The translations under genes were made by a program, and so were the position numbers. Below, piece by piece: positions 1 through 9,984 of a DNA stretch of 64,000 bases (positions are counted from its first letter, which is position 1; each line of letters opens with the position of its first letter). This DNA is from Rhodoligotrophos sp. CJ14 (lineage in GTDB: Bacteria; Pseudomonadota; Alphaproteobacteria; Rhizobiales; Im1), in the NCBI RefSeq assembly GCF_038811545.1, contig NZ_CP133319.1, positions 1,827,516-1,891,515 on the forward strand. Reading direction: 5' to 3'. The notes beneath the pieces were generated by a model. It worked only from the letters and a program-made list of their open reading frames with translations. It did no database searches and had not been told where the DNA came from.

Positions 1-1073
1 GTGCGGCGCCTACGCGTTGCAGGCTTTGCCTCCGCAGTTTCCTCCCCAGCCGCTGGCTCGGATGCCGGAGCGGCGGCCTTGCGCGACCGCGACTGCCGCT
101 TAGGCTTCGCCGGCACAGCCGCTGCCTCTACAGCATCATGCCCCGGAGCAGACCCGTTCGTGGACGCCACATCCTGCGGGGATGCCGTCTCACCGACAGG
201 TGCCTCGGCGACAACGGTGCTGATCGGCGCCTCGTCCGACAACAAGCTGATCTGCTTCGGCTCGGCCGGCTCGATCGCAGCAGCCGGGGTCGGGATCTCG
301 ATTGGCGCGGGCTCGATGGCCGGACGCTGCTCGCGGGCATGCCCGTTCAACGGCTGCTCGAAGCCAGCCGTCGCGCCATTGGCGCCTTCGCGATATTCAC
401 GCCGCGGGCGATCGCGGCCGTCACGGTCCCGCCGCCCCTCGCGCTGCCGATTGTCGAAACGCTGCTCCCGATCATCGCGGCCATTCTCCCGCCACTCGCC
501 ACGGTTCTCGCGCGGCTCGCGCTCGCCACGGGGGTCACGGTCTCCACGGGTATCACGCCATTCACCCCGCTGGCTGCGATGCTCATGGCGAGAATCACGG
601 CTGTCCCGCTGCCTGTCCCGCTCGCCATCGCCGCGGGAGTCACGCCACTCGTTGCGCTGTCCCTCGCGCGAATGTTCCCGATGCCGGTCATCTCCCCGCG
701 GCTCGCCGGAGCGATGCGTCTGATGGGTGTCGAAACGATCGCCGAACTCCTCTGCAGCGTCCGCGTCCTCATCCTCGTCGACCGGTGCGCGGCTTGCCAT
801 CTCGGGATTCTGCTGCTGCAGATAAGCCTGGGCGGCTGCAACGATACGAAGATAATGCTCCGCGTGCTGGAAGTAATTCTCAGCTTGAACAATGTCCCCA
901 GAAGCCTGCGCATCCCGACCGAGCGACAAATACTTTTCCGCGATATGTGATGCGGTGCCCCGAACTCGTACATCCGGCCCGTTTGACTCAAAAACCCGAC
1001 TGGCTGGATTTGGCTGTCTGCGCCCTCTATTGCGCGAACGCTTGTTGTTATTGTTGTGCTGGCCCTGTCTCAT
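1..1073 (-). CDS. DUF4167 domain protein, C-terminus cut by window start
   Basis: The reading frame opens with ATG at 1073-1071 and stays open to base 1, so the gene is incomplete at its 3' end. The first about 90 residues form the DUF4167 domain: a basic Asn/Arg-rich start (MRQGQHNNNKRSRNRG), then a conserved helical part containing NGPDVRVRGTASHIAEKY, ARDAQ-like and ENYFQHAEHY segments. After an acidic linker comes a long Arg/Asp/Glu/Gly-rich low-complexity stretch with repeated RGE, RDxR and REN units. An Ala/Pro/Glu segment and a basic tail (KPKRQSRSRK, ending in RRRR) follow. The family is typical of Hyphomicrobiales and has no established function. The composition suggests RNA or nucleic-acid binding, which is inference. 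It is next to prmC-prfA, its usual neighbours, on the same strand. Confidence 0.85.
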   Translation of the reverse strand, partial: MRQGQHNNNNKRSRNRGRRQPNPASRVFESNGPDVRVRGTASHIAEKYLSLGRDAQASGDIVQAENYFQHAEHYLRIVAAAQAYLQQQNPEMASRAPVDEDEDADAAEEFGDRFDTHQTHRSGEPRGDDRHREHSREGQRNEWRDSRGDGERDRQRDSRDSRHEHRSQRGEWRDTRGDRDPRGEREPRENRGEWRENGRDDREQRFDNRQREGRRDRDGRDRPRREYREGANGATAGFEQPLNGHAREQRPAIEPAPIEIPTPAAAIEPAEPKQISLLSDEAPISTVVAEAPVGETASPQDVASTNGSAPGHDAVEAAAVPAKPKRQSRSRKAAAPASEPAAGEETAEAKPATRRRR

Positions 1074-1656
1074 TGGCGTAAACACTCTTCTCGATCAAAG
1101 ATTGATGCTGTTGACAACCCGATACTGGCGGACACCTCTACGGGATCTCGCACCCGAGAGGCACGGTCGCGCCGAAAAGGGATATCGGCGAGATGCAGTC
1201 GCTCCATTGGACGCGCATCCTGCCTAAAACCCATTTACCTGCCCGCACATCGATGTCATCCGCCCCCTTTTGGCGCCCCTAATGACGACCACGCGCGAGC
1301 TTCTCAAGCAGCGTGGTCGCTTTAAACCCGGTTCGGCCCTGCGCATTGTCCGGCAGCTTCGCTCTCTGCTTTGCCTGGCGGTCTTCCAAGCCATTCATGA
1401 CGGAGCGTCAGAACGCCGATGCATCCTGATCTGCTGAAGCTCGTCACCAGAGATCAATGGCACGCGAGACCGGTGTCGATAGTGCCTTGTCGGCGTGCCG
1501 AAATTCCAGAGGCACCACTGGCACCTCTCTGGCTCTCAGGCCTCAAATACCATTTGGGTATTTCGCGGTCACTCTCAACTGCCCGGCACGTTAGACGCTC
1601 AAAGATCCCTTTCCAACCCCTTTTTTCCAAGCATATTTGACTGTCTGTTAAGTCGT
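1074..1656. other. Intergenic stretch, no gene recognised
   Basis: This 583-base gap lies between the stop of prmC and the start of the DUF4167 gene. Short open frames exist on both strands, but none has a recognisable product, a ribosome-binding site in a good position or the codon bias of its neighbours. It presumably carries the DUF4167 promoter and the end of the prfA-prmC transcript. I see no convincing terminator. Confidence 0.5.
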
Positions 1657-2562
1657 TCAACCGAGTTGCATGCTTACCACACGATGACAGCCTGAAAGGT
1701 CCCTCGCAGTCTCCGGAACCGCCCCATGCTCCCGAAAGCCGGCGGCACGACAGAGCTCAACCACCTGGGTTGATTGACCAACACCAACCTCGAGGATCAG
1801 CCATCCTTCCCTTGCGAGCAACGCGCTGGCCGCGGGGATGATCCGGCGATAGGCCTCTAGGCCATCAGCGCCGCCATCAAGGGCGGCAACAGGATCAAAG
1901 CATTTGACCTCCGGTCTGAGCCCGGCGATGTCGTCTGTTTCTATATAGGGTGGATTTGACAAGATTACATCAAAGCGACCGCAAAAAGCATCGGTCCAGT
2001 TGCCGCATGTCAATGCGAGTCTCTCAGCCACCCCTAAGGCAGACGCATTTTGCCGGGCCGCCAGCAACGCGTCGTAGGAAAAATCGACCGCCACACCCCA
2101 GGCGTCTGGCAAAGCATGCAGCAAGCTGATGATGATTGCGCCACTCCCCGTGCCCAGATCGCAAAGCCGCAGAGATCGACCTGCGACACCGTGCCGCCAA
2201 CCCATGATGTCCACCACCTGCAGGCAGCGCTCAACCACTGTCTCGGTATCGGGCCTTGGATCCAATGTCGCCGGTGAAAGCGCGAATCTATGTCCGTAGA
2301 ACTCCCGATACCCCAGAATGCGCGAGACGGGTTCACCGCCACGACGCTGGGCGATCATCGCGCAATAACGGCGCACCTGATCCGGTGATAGAGCACGCGC
2401 CGGCTCCGCAATCAGGGCCGTATGTTCGACACCGGCTGCCGCAAGCAGCAAGAGGCGCGCATCGAGTTCCGGCGTTTCTATATCAGCCTCTCGTAAGCGA
2501 TCACGCCCCCATTTGAGCAGATCGCCCAGTCGCCCGGCCGCATCATCGTGCGGCTGCGTCAT
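1657..2562 (-). CDS. prmC: Peptide chain release factor N5-glutamine methyltransferase
   Basis: PrmC (HemK) methylates the glutamine of the GGQ motif of release factors in the cytoplasm, using S-adenosylmethionine. The 301-residue protein has the family layout: a helical N-terminal release-factor-binding domain (about 1-85), then a Rossmann methyltransferase domain with the SAM motif DLGTGSGAI and the diagnostic SNPPYIE active-site motif, where Asn and both Pro contact the glutamine. I chose the ATG at 2562 ([10 protein letters not shown]) over an upstream start at 2580, because the family begins near here. It overlaps the end of prfA by 20 bases, so the two are almost certainly co-transcribed and translationally coupled, which fits enzyme and substrate. 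Confidence 0.95.
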   Translation of the reverse strand: MTQPHDDAAGRLGDLLKWGRDRLREADIETPELDARLLLLAAAGVEHTALIAEPARALSPDQVRRYCAMIAQRRGGEPVSRILGYREFYGHRFALSPATLDPRPDTETVVERCLQVVDIMGWRHGVAGRSLRLCDLGTGSGAIIISLLHALPDAWGVAVDFSYDALLAARQNASALGVAERLALTCGNWTDAFCGRFDVILSNPPYIETDDIAGLRPEVKCFDPVAALDGGADGLEAYRRIIPAASALLAREGWLILEVGVGQSTQVVELCRAAGFREHGAVPETARDLSGCHRVVSMQLG

Positions 2563-3634
2563 TGGCCTCGACTTCAGCAAGCAGGCCCGCCTGATATTCG
2601 GTTGTAAGCGCCTGCACGAGCTCGCCCAGAGCTTCGCCCCGGATCACCTGATCCAGCTTATAGAGCGTCAGATTGATCCGGTGATCAGTCACCCGCCCTT
2701 GCGGGAAATTGTAGGTGCGAATGCGCTCCGATCGATCGCCACTGCCGACCTGGCCCTTGCGAGCGGCCGAGCGCTCGGCATCGCGCTTCTCGCGCTCCAT
2801 CTCATAAAGGCGGGCGCGGAGAACTTTCAAGGCCTTCGCCTTGTTCTTATGTTGCGATTTCTCATCCTGCTGCGTCACCACCAATCCGGTCGGCAGATGC
2901 GTGATCCGCACCGCGCTGTCGGTGGTATTGACCGACTGGCCCCCAGGCCCGCTCGAGCGATAGACGTCGATGCGCAGATCCTTCTCATCGATATCGATAT
3001 CCACCTCTTCTGCCTCGGGCAGCACTGCGACGGTTGCTGCGGATGTGTGGATCCGGCCCTGGCTTTCCGTTTCTGGAATGCGCTGCACCCGATGCACGCC
3101 AGATTCGAACTTCAGCTCCGCGAACACCCCACGCCCTGAGATCGTGGCGATGATTTCCTTATACCCTCCAAGCTCCGCTTCGCTCGCTGACAGGATCTCG
3201 ACGGTCCATCCCTTCAGGGCTGCATAGCGCTGATACATGCGGAAGAGATCACCGGCAAAGAGAGCCGCCTCATCGCCGCCGGTGCCGGCACGCACCTCGA
3301 GAATGACATTCTTCTCGTCAGCCGCATCCTTTGGCAGCAGCAGCAGCGTGACCTGCCTTCGCAGCCCCTCTAGTCTGGCCTCGAGATCTGCAAGCTCGTC
3401 TTCGGCCATGCCCTTGAGCTCGCGATCCGTGTCATCTGCCTCGATCAGGCGCTTGAGATCCTGCGCCTCCTTTTCAGCGGCAAGTAGGGTCTTAGCGGCC
3501 TCCGCAACGGGCTCGATCTCGGCATATTCTTTGGAAAGCTTGACGAATTGGCTCGGCTCAGGCCCCGCCGAAAGTTCCGCTTCGATCGTCCGGAAGCGGT
3601 CGAGCATCCTATCGAGCTTGTCGCGGTTCAACAT
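2543..3634 (-). CDS. prfA: Peptide chain release factor 1
   Basis: RF1 recognises UAA and UAG in the ribosomal A site and triggers peptidyl-tRNA hydrolysis. The 363-residue length is normal for the family. Visible signatures are an N-terminal coiled-coil domain (about 1-100), the [10 protein letters not shown] segment, the RF1-type P-x-T stop-recognition tripeptide in [14 protein letters not shown], and the catalytic GPGGQSVNT loop near residue 230. I chose the start [11 protein letters not shown] at 3634; an upstream extension adds 16 residues not seen in the family. prmC, which modifies the GGQ glutamine, follows with a 20-base overlap. Confidence 0.97.
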   Translation of the reverse strand: MLNRDKLDRMLDRFRTIEAELSAGPEPSQFVKLSKEYAEIEPVAEAAKTLLAAEKEAQDLKRLIEADDTDRELKGMAEDELADLEARLEGLRRQVTLLLLPKDAADEKNVILEVRAGTGGDEAALFAGDLFRMYQRYAALKGWTVEILSASEAELGGYKEIIATISGRGVFAELKFESGVHRVQRIPETESQGRIHTSAATVAVLPEAEEVDIDIDEKDLRIDVYRSSGPGGQSVNTTDSAVRITHLPTGLVVTQQDEKSQHKNKAKALKVLRARLYEMEREKRDAERSAARKGQVGSGDRSERIRTYNFPQGRVTDHRINLTLYKLDQVIRGEALGELVQALTTEYQAGLLAEVEANDAAAR

Positions 3635-3754
3635 GTTCCAAACCACAGAGGTCGCGTCCGTTGAGTCGGGCCGCGAACCCAATCAAAAAACCCCGCGCCG
3701 CGGATGCGGCTGCGAGGCTTTATATAGGTCTTTCCGTAAGACGGAAGAGTGGCG

Positions 3755-4819
3755 TCAGCTTTTCGCGCTTCTCTCGAGGCTCTGGAGATCGAGTGGCCTG
3801 CCCACCAGGATTTCGCCGGGGGCACCGAGGGTCCCGACTTTTCTGCCATCCACGCTATAGGTCAGCGCACCGCCATCGCGGGCAATCACCACCAGATCAT
3901 TCCGGTTCGGAACCCGATAGGCATCACCTGCCATCATGGTCTTGGTGAGAATGACGTTGCCCTGTCGGTCCTCGATACGCACCCAGACCGGCGCATTCGC
4001 CTCGAGCACCAGGCGGGAACCGCCATTCTCGGTCCCGAACACCCGGCTCTGCTGATCGGATGTCGGCCTTGGGCTGGCCGCCGCCTCGCTCGGCACCGTG
4101 CCGGAGACATTCTGCTGGATGAACTCGGTCAGACCATCGAGACCGCCAGCCCCGCCCTGCACCGGCGCATTGGCAACCTCGGTATCCTCCTGCGTCAGCG
4201 TATCACCGCCCGCCGCAGCCTTGCCCAGGGCCTGGCTCGCCGCAGGAATGCTGGCGGTGGTCATGGGATCGGCCTGCATGGTCGCGCTGTCATCCACCCG
4301 CACGACGGGGATGCCGCCGCTATCTCCTCCTCCGCGCAGCCCCGGAACGACCACCCAGGCCGTCGCGGCAAGCACGCTCGTTGTGACGAACACCGCGGCG
4401 AGTACCGCCATCGTGCCAGAACCCAAAGGAAGGCGCGGAAATGGTATGATCTTCGCCGAAGGCTTGGCGCCTTTGAGTGCCCGCTCCGCCGGACTCCCGA
4501 CTCGGCTGCTCTGGATGACTGACGCATAATGCTGCGCCAGGGGAGCAGGCTCGAAGCCCAGGAATGAGGCATAGGTCGTCACATAGCGCAGCCCGTCCTC
4601 AGGATCGGGCAAGGCGTCGAGATCACCGTCCTCTATGGCCGCCAGATAGCGCCTGTTGATGCGGGTGGCGAGCGCAGCATCCTCGAGGGAGCAATTGTAG
4701 CGTTCACGCTCGCGGCGCAGAAACCAGCCGACCTCTGCCGCTGGATTGTCCTTCCGCGGCCTCGGCGCGTGAGACCTCTGCCGACCCGCGGCCGGATGGG
4801 ATGTGTTGATCGAGTCCAT
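3755..4819 (-). CDS. RodZ-like helix-turn-helix membrane protein (DUF4115)
   Basis: This 354-residue protein has the RodZ layout. A cytoplasmic XRE-type helix-turn-helix (about 30-95, with VGWFLRRERERYNCSLEDAA and INRRYLAAIEDGDLDALPD) is followed by a basic juxtamembrane linker and one transmembrane helix (MAVLAAVFVTTSVLAATAWVV). A long periplasmic linker leads to a C-terminal DUF4115 beta domain (VWVRIEDRQGNVILTKTM). In family members the HTH binds MreB and the protein supports rod-shaped cell-wall growth; here that role is by homology. The start is uncertain: a TTG at 4864 would add 15 residues, and I prefer ATG 4819. It is transcribed in the same direction as ptsP upstream, 167 bases away. 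Confidence 0.8.
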   Translation of the reverse strand: MDSINTSHPAAGRQRSHAPRPRKDNPAAEVGWFLRRERERYNCSLEDAALATRINRRYLAAIEDGDLDALPDPEDGLRYVTTYASFLGFEPAPLAQHYASVIQSSRVGSPAERALKGAKPSAKIIPFPRLPLGSGTMAVLAAVFVTTSVLAATAWVVVPGLRGGGDSGGIPVVRVDDSATMQADPMTTASIPAASQALGKAAAGGDTLTQEDTEVANAPVQGGAGGLDGLTEFIQQNVSGTVPSEAAASPRPTSDQQSRVFGTENGGSRLVLEANAPVWVRIEDRQGNVILTKTMMAGDAYRVPNRNDLVVIARDGGALTYSVDGRKVGTLGAPGEILVGRPLDLQSLERSAKS

Positions 4820-4986
4820 GGATCTCGGTCTCGCTTGTACAGCAACTGAAACACCGGAGCGCAAGGGCCGAAGCCCTTAGAATCAGCGCCCAGACAATGG
4901 ATGAAAGATGACCGAAAAAGGTAAGTAATTAATAAACATTGAGCGATTTGCGGACCAGAATCCGCATTAAGGAAAATTAACCAAGA

Positions 4987-7260
4987 CTAGATGGGCACCC
5001 CATTATCTCTGGCAAATGCCATGATGTGCGGCCGCAAGCTATGCTCGGGCAGATCGAGCAGCGGCAGGAGATAATCGGCTAGCTTGCCCGCATCGAGCTT
5101 CAGGATCATCGCCTTGATCGGGCCAATGGCTGTCGGCGCCATCGAGATCGAGCGGAGGCCAAGCCCGATCAGCGCCATGGCCTCGAGCGGACGACCGGCC
5201 ATTTCACCGCAGAGATTGACTGGCACACCATGGGCGTCGCCGGCCCGCACGATGTCGCGAATGATGCTGAGCGGTGCCGGGCTCAAGGGATCGTACCGGC
5301 CAGCCAGCCGCGGATGCCCGCGATCGCAGGCAAACAGGAACTGGACGAGATCGTTCGAGCCGATCGAAACGAAATCCGCAACCTCCATCAGCCGGTCGAG
5401 CTGCCAGACCAGCGCCGGCACCTCGATCATGCTGCCCACTCTGATCCGTTTCGGCAGCAGATGGCCGCGCTGCTCCAGATAGTCCCGCTGCTCGTCCAGG
5501 ATTTCGCGCGCCCGGCGGAATTCGTCCACCTCCGCGACCATCGGGAACATCACCGACAGCTCGCGGCCGCCAGCCGCCTTGAGCAGCGCCCGAAGCTGCA
5601 GCTTCATGAGCGCCGGACGGTCCAGGGCCATGCGAATGGCACGCCAGCCAAGCGCTGGGTTCTCTTCTTTTGCCTGCGCGAGATAAGGGAGCACCTTGTC
5701 CGCGCCGATATCGAGAGACCGGAACACGACCGGCTTGCCCTGTGCCGCGTCCAGGATCGAGCGATAATGCGCGACCTGCTGATCCATGCGCGGAAAGGCC
5801 GACGAGATCATGAACTGCAGCTCGGTGCGGAACAGGCCGATGCCATCCGCGCCGGAATCGGTAAGATGCGGCAGATCCACCAGCAGGCCCGCATTGATCT
5901 GCAGGGCGATCCGCTCCCCATCCACCGTGACCGCCGGCACGTCCCGCAAAGCCCGGTACTGCTCCTGGCGCTTGGCATAGAAGCGCACCTTTTCCGCGTA
6001 GGCATGCTCGATATCGGGCGATGGCCGGATATGCACCTCGCCGCCCGAGCCATCGACGATGATCGCGTCCCCCGTGTCCACGATGTCGAGAACACCACTC
6101 GCCTGGCCCACCAGCGGAATGCCTAAGGCCCGGGCCACCACGGCCACATGGCTCGTGCTGCCTCCCTCCTCCAGCACCACGCCCCGCAGCTTCTGCCGAT
6201 CGTAATCGAGCAACTCCGCCGGTCCCATATTCCGTGCGACCAGAATGGCATCCTTGGGCAGATCGCTCGAGGAGGCCGCCGTGTTGGACTGGCCGGTGAG
6301 AATGCGCAGGAGGCGGTTTGCCAGATCCTCCAGGTCATGCAGCCTTTCCCGCAGAAAGGGATCCTTCTGCCGGAGCATGCGCGCTCTGTTGTCGCTATGC
6401 ACGCGCTCGACCGCCGCCTCGGCCGTTAGGCCCGTGCGCACCGCCTCGCGCATCCGTTGCAACCACCCGCGGTCATGGGCGAACATCTGGTAGGTCTCGA
6501 GCACCTCGCGATGTTCGCCGCGCGGGATCTCGAGCCCCTGGACCGCCGCCTCGATCCAGTCCTGCAGGGCGTGAATGGAACGGTCGAGCCGCTCCATCTC
6601 AGCCTGGATATCCTCGGCGATGAGATTGGTCACGACCACCCGTGGCTCGTGCAGCACCACATGGCCCAAGGCGATGCCATCGGCGAGCGAATCGCCCACC
6701 ACCCTGTGCGAGCGAACATGGGCGACATCGGCCTCCACATCCGCGGTGATCTCGTCGAACTCGCCGGATGCGATAATCTCGGCCAGCACCATTGCCGTGA
6801 TCTGCAGGGCCTCTTCCTCGTCCTCCGTATAGAGGCGCGAGGCGCGGTTCTGCACGACCAGCACACCCAATGTCAGGCCCGCACGCAGCAGGGGCACACC
6901 GAGGAAGGACTTGTAGATCTCCTCCCCGGTCTCAGGCAGATATTTGAAGGCCGGATGGGCGTAAGCATCCTGCACGTTCAGCGGGCGGGCTTCAGCGGCG
7001 ATGGTGCCGACGAGGCCCTCGCCGACGCGCAGTTTGCTCTTGTGGACAGCCGTGGGATTGAGACCTTCGGTCGCGTAAAGCTCCAGAACCCCGCCTGGAC
7101 GCATCACGTATATCGAACAGACCTCCGCGATCATGTTCGAGGCAATCAGCGCTGCGATCTTGTTGAGCCGGTTCTGCGTATTCTCCGGCTCTGCCATGAC
7201 CTCGCGCAGCCGCTTGAGCAGAATGCGCGGGCCGGCTGCGGCAACTGGCATTAGGCTCAA
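4987..7260 (-). CDS. ptsP: PEP-protein phosphotransferase of the nitrogen PTS (EI-Ntr)
   Basis: EI-Ntr autophosphorylates from phosphoenolpyruvate and passes the phosphate to NPr and then EIIA-Ntr, a regulatory relay for nitrogen and potassium metabolism. The 757 residues show an N-terminal GAF sensor domain (about 30-175), which separates PtsP from sugar-PTS enzyme I. Then come the PEP-utilising N-terminal helical domain (about 190-320), the phosphohistidine swivel domain with EEGGSTSHVAVVARALG (active His in TSH), and the C-terminal TIM barrel (GIGLFRTELQFM, GSNDLVQFLFACDR, NLCGEMAG). It sits downstream of lysC with an 82-base gap, the usual Hyphomicrobiales arrangement. In relatives the GAF domain responds to glutamine, so it may act as a nitrogen-status sensor. 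Confidence 0.95.
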   Translation of the reverse strand: MSLMPVAAAGPRILLKRLREVMAEPENTQNRLNKIAALIASNMIAEVCSIYVMRPGGVLELYATEGLNPTAVHKSKLRVGEGLVGTIAAEARPLNVQDAYAHPAFKYLPETGEEIYKSFLGVPLLRAGLTLGVLVVQNRASRLYTEDEEEALQITAMVLAEIIASGEFDEITADVEADVAHVRSHRVVGDSLADGIALGHVVLHEPRVVVTNLIAEDIQAEMERLDRSIHALQDWIEAAVQGLEIPRGEHREVLETYQMFAHDRGWLQRMREAVRTGLTAEAAVERVHSDNRARMLRQKDPFLRERLHDLEDLANRLLRILTGQSNTAASSSDLPKDAILVARNMGPAELLDYDRQKLRGVVLEEGGSTSHVAVVARALGIPLVGQASGVLDIVDTGDAIIVDGSGGEVHIRPSPDIEHAYAEKVRFYAKRQEQYRALRDVPAVTVDGERIALQINAGLLVDLPHLTDSGADGIGLFRTELQFMISSAFPRMDQQVAHYRSILDAAQGKPVVFRSLDIGADKVLPYLAQAKEENPALGWRAIRMALDRPALMKLQLRALLKAAGGRELSVMFPMVAEVDEFRRAREILDEQRDYLEQRGHLLPKRIRVGSMIEVPALVWQLDRLMEVADFVSIGSNDLVQFLFACDRGHPRLAGRYDPLSPAPLSIIRDIVRAGDAHGVPVNLCGEMAGRPLEAMALIGLGLRSISMAPTAIGPIKAMILKLDAGKLADYLLPLLDLPEHSLRPHIMAFARDNGVPI

Positions 7261-7342
7261 AATCCTCCGCTACCCTGTTCGGCCGGCCTGCCCGATACTG
7301 TCAAACGCTGGTGCAAGCCGATCATCAAGCCTCTACGGTCAT

Positions 7343-8593
7343 TCAGTGCCCATCAAGATTATAGGTGGTATGCAGCGTTCGCACGGCCAATTCTGTATAG
7401 GCGGCATCAATCAGAACACTGATTTTGATTTCGGACGTGGTGATCGCCTGGATGTTGATGCTCTTTTCGGCCAGAGCCTTGAACATCTGCGCGGCCACGC
7501 CCGCATGGCTTCGCATGCCAACCCCGATCACGGAAACCTTGGTGATGTCCTGGGCCGCCTTCACGGTCTCATAGGCGATCTGGCCCTTATTGGCCTCCAG
7601 CACCTTGAGCGCTCGGTCGAGGTCCTTCTGCGGAACAGTGAAGGTGATGTCGGTATATCCTTCGGCGGAGACATTCTGGACGATCATGTCCACGCTGATT
7701 CCCATCTCGGCCAGCGGGCCGAAGATGCTGGCCGACACGCCCGGGCGGTCCGGCACGCGCACCACCGTGACTTTCCCTTCGTCCTTGGAATAGGCGATGC
7801 CGGTGACGACCTGCTGTTCCACGATATCTTCCTCATCGCAAACGATCGTGCCGGGTCCGTTCCCGTCGACCGTGTTCTGATTGGGCGAATCAGGTTCCTC
7901 GAAGCTCGAGCGCACCTGCAGCGGCACTCGGTGAACCATGGCGAGTTCTACCGATCTCGTTTGCAGCACCTTGGCGCCGAGCGAGGCCATTTCGAGCATC
8001 TCCTCATAGGAGATCCTAGCAATCTTCCGGGCCTTGGCAACGATCCGCGGATCAGTCGTATAGACCCCGTCCACATCCGTATAGATATCGCACCGCGCAT
8101 TGAGCGCTGCCGCAAGAGCGACGGCGCTGGTATCGGACCCGCCGCGGCCCAGCGTGGTGATCCGCCCATCGCGGCTGATGCCTTGGAATCCCGCGACCAC
8201 CGCCACCTGCCCCTGGGCGAAGCGCTCGATGATGCCATCAGCCGCAATCCCCATGATGCGAGCGGCCCCATGCATGGAGTCTGTCTCGATCGGCACCTGC
8301 CAGCCGAGCCACGAGCGTGCCGGAATCCCCATTTCCTGGAGCACGATGGCCGTAAGACCCGCGGTGACCTGCTCGCCGGAGGCAACGACCACGTCATATT
8401 CGCGCGAATCGTGCATGGCGGCTGCCTCGCGCGTCCAGCCGACAAGGCGGTCGGTCGTACCGGCCATGGCCGACACCACGACGGCCACCTCATGGCCTGC
8501 CTTCACTTCACGTTCCACATGGCGCGCCACATTGCGGATGCGTGCGATATCCGCAACCGACGTGCCGCCGAATTTCATGACCAGACGGCCCAT
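7343..8593 (-). CDS. lysC: Aspartate kinase
   Basis: LysC phosphorylates aspartate, the first step of the lysine, threonine and methionine pathway. The 416-residue size fits the monofunctional class. The N-terminal kinase domain (1 to about 250) shows the KFGGTSVAD motif, VVSAMAGTTD, GRGGSDTSAVALAA and the DVDGVYTTDPR segment. The C-terminal third holds tandem ACT domains (about 265-416) that normally bind lysine or threonine for feedback inhibition. The gene is divergent from ubiG, with which it shares a 164-base intergenic region, and lies upstream of ptsP on the same strand. Confidence 0.96.
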   Translation of the reverse strand: MGRLVMKFGGTSVADIARIRNVARHVEREVKAGHEVAVVVSAMAGTTDRLVGWTREAAAMHDSREYDVVVASGEQVTAGLTAIVLQEMGIPARSWLGWQVPIETDSMHGAARIMGIAADGIIERFAQGQVAVVAGFQGISRDGRITTLGRGGSDTSAVALAAALNARCDIYTDVDGVYTTDPRIVAKARKIARISYEEMLEMASLGAKVLQTRSVELAMVHRVPLQVRSSFEEPDSPNQNTVDGNGPGTIVCDEEDIVEQQVVTGIAYSKDEGKVTVVRVPDRPGVSASIFGPLAEMGISVDMIVQNVSAEGYTDITFTVPQKDLDRALKVLEANKGQIAYETVKAAQDITKVSVIGVGMRSHAGVAAQMFKALAEKSINIQAITTSEIKISVLIDAAYTELAVRTLHTTYNLDGH

Positions 8594-8757
8594 GCTCGGC
8601 CTTCACCACGACGTTTCCGTCACGGGCCCCCGAAAAGAGGTTTGGTTGACTTTTATCCGCCGGTGAGCATCAGCACCTCCGGACGGCGGCCGTAGTCATA
8701 CTCACGGCCCTTTTGATATGCAATTAATACGTGACGGCAAATTGGCGGGTATTGTTT

Positions 8758-9537
8758 ATGTCAGAGATCAGGAGCACCCGGGAACGCTCGACCATTGATG
8801 CTGGTGAGGTTGCGAAATTCTCCGCACTCGCCGAGCAGTGGTGGGACCCCAAGGGCAAGTTTGCCGTTCTACACAAGTTCAACCCGGTGCGGCTGAGCTA
8901 TATCAAAGCCCAGGCTTGTGCGCGCTTCGAACGAGACCCGCGCGCTCTGAAGCCGTTCACCGACCTTAGAATTCTCGATATTGGCTGCGGTGGCGGTCTG
9001 CTGACGGAGCCCATGGCGCGGCTTGGCGCGGAGGTGGTGGGCGTTGATCCCGGGGAGCGAAATATCAGAACGGCCCAGGTTCATGCTGAAGCCCAGGGCC
9101 TCTTTATCGACTACCGCACCGGCACCGCCGAGTCGCTGGCCGATCAAGGCGAGCGCTTCGACATCATCCTCAACATGGAAGTGATCGAGCATGTTGCCGA
9201 TCCCGACCGCTACGTCGCCCGCTGCGCGGAGATGCTGAAGCCGGGCGGCATCATGGTGCTCGCCACCATCAATCGCACCTTCCGGTCCTTCGCACTGGCG
9301 ATCATCGGTGCTGAATATGTCCTCGGCTGGTTGCCCCGCGGCACCCACCACTGGGAGAAGTTCATCGCACCCGACGAATTGGAGCGGATGTGTCGAAATG
9401 CCGGTCTTGGCCTTTGCGATCTCGTGGGTGTCGTCTTCAATCCACTCGATGGCACCTGGCGCCGCTCCGAGGACAGCTCGGTCAATTACATGATGCTGGT
9501 GGATAAGCCTAGCCAGCCCGAAGCACTCTCGGGCTGA
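8758..9537 (+). CDS. ubiG: Bifunctional ubiquinone O-methyltransferase
   Basis: UbiG carries out both O-methylations in ubiquinone biosynthesis. The 259-residue protein has the family N-terminus ([20 protein letters not shown]), the SAM-binding motif [11 protein letters not shown], the NMEVIEHV motif and the GTHHWEKFI segment near the C-terminus. I chose ATG 8758 ([10 protein letters not shown]); an upstream GTG in the same frame gives a nine-residue extension not seen in the family. Divergent lysC upstream and convergent DUF1178 three bases downstream suggest it is monocistronic. Confidence 0.95.
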   Translation: MSEIRSTRERSTIDAGEVAKFSALAEQWWDPKGKFAVLHKFNPVRLSYIKAQACARFERDPRALKPFTDLRILDIGCGGGLLTEPMARLGAEVVGVDPGERNIRTAQVHAEAQGLFIDYRTGTAESLADQGERFDIILNMEVIEHVADPDRYVARCAEMLKPGGIMVLATINRTFRSFALAIIGAEYVLGWLPRGTHHWEKFIAPDELERMCRNAGLGLCDLVGVVFNPLDGTWRRSEDSSVNYMMLVDKPSQPEALSG

Positions 9538-9540
9538 GCG

Positions 9541-9984
9541 CTAATTTGCGTCTTCAGGCAATACCGGAAGGGGGTGGATCTCAATCCCCTCCTCCAGCAG
9601 GGCCTTTGCATCCTCGAGCGAGGTCTCGCCATAGATGCTGCGCCGTTCGGCTTCGCTATAATGGATCTTGCGTGCCTCTTCGGCGAAACGCGGCCCCACG
9701 TCTTCAGCATTCTCGATGACATGCTGCCGGATGCGCCTCAGCAGCTCCAGCACCTGATTGAATTGCGGCGCCTCTGCCGGCCCCTCTGCACTGTCCGGCT
9801 GATTGCCGGCCTCATTGCGGCCCGAATTGATCCGCGGCGCCATGATCGCCTTGCTCACCGAGGTGTCGCCGCAATGTGGGCAGGCAATGAGCTGACGTGA
9901 CGCCTGCTTCTCGAAGGCATCCATACTGGCGAACCAGCCGTCGAAACTATGGCCGTCGCCGCAGACGAGATCATAACGGATCAT
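9541..9984 (-). CDS. DUF1178 family protein
   Basis: This is a 147-residue cytoplasmic protein with the DUF1178 signature: MIRYDLVCGDGHSFDGWF at the N-terminus, then a CPHCGD zinc-ribbon-like pair at about residue 37, a Pro/Glu/Ala-rich linker, and a helical C-terminal part (YSEAERRSIYGETS). The function is unknown. Its ATG overlaps the stop of the nitrilase-family gene in an ATGA (9981-9984), so it is translationally coupled as the last gene of a grxC-nit-DUF1178 operon. The recurrent link to glutaredoxin and an Nit-type amidase suggests a role near thiol metabolism, which is inference. Confidence 0.85.
   Translation of the reverse strand: MIRYDLVCGDGHSFDGWFASMDAFEKQASRQLIACPHCGDTSVSKAIMAPRINSGRNEAGNQPDSAEGPAEAPQFNQVLELLRRIRQHVIENAEDVGPRFAEEARKIHYSEAERRSIYGETSLEDAKALLEEGIEIHPLPVLPEDAN

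Noticed and set aside
1-950. Long plus-strand open frames rich in Arg, Ser and Pro
   Set aside because: They are antisense to the low-complexity part of the DUF4167 gene. The composition follows from the repeats on the other strand, and no family similarity is seen.
4966-4979. TTAA-N6-TTAA as a possible CtrA site upstream of the RodZ-like gene
   Set aside because: The CtrA consensus needs seven bases between the halves, and the spacing here is six.
7133-8695. 520-codon plus-strand open frame
   Set aside because: It is antisense to lysC and the start of ptsP, both well supported.
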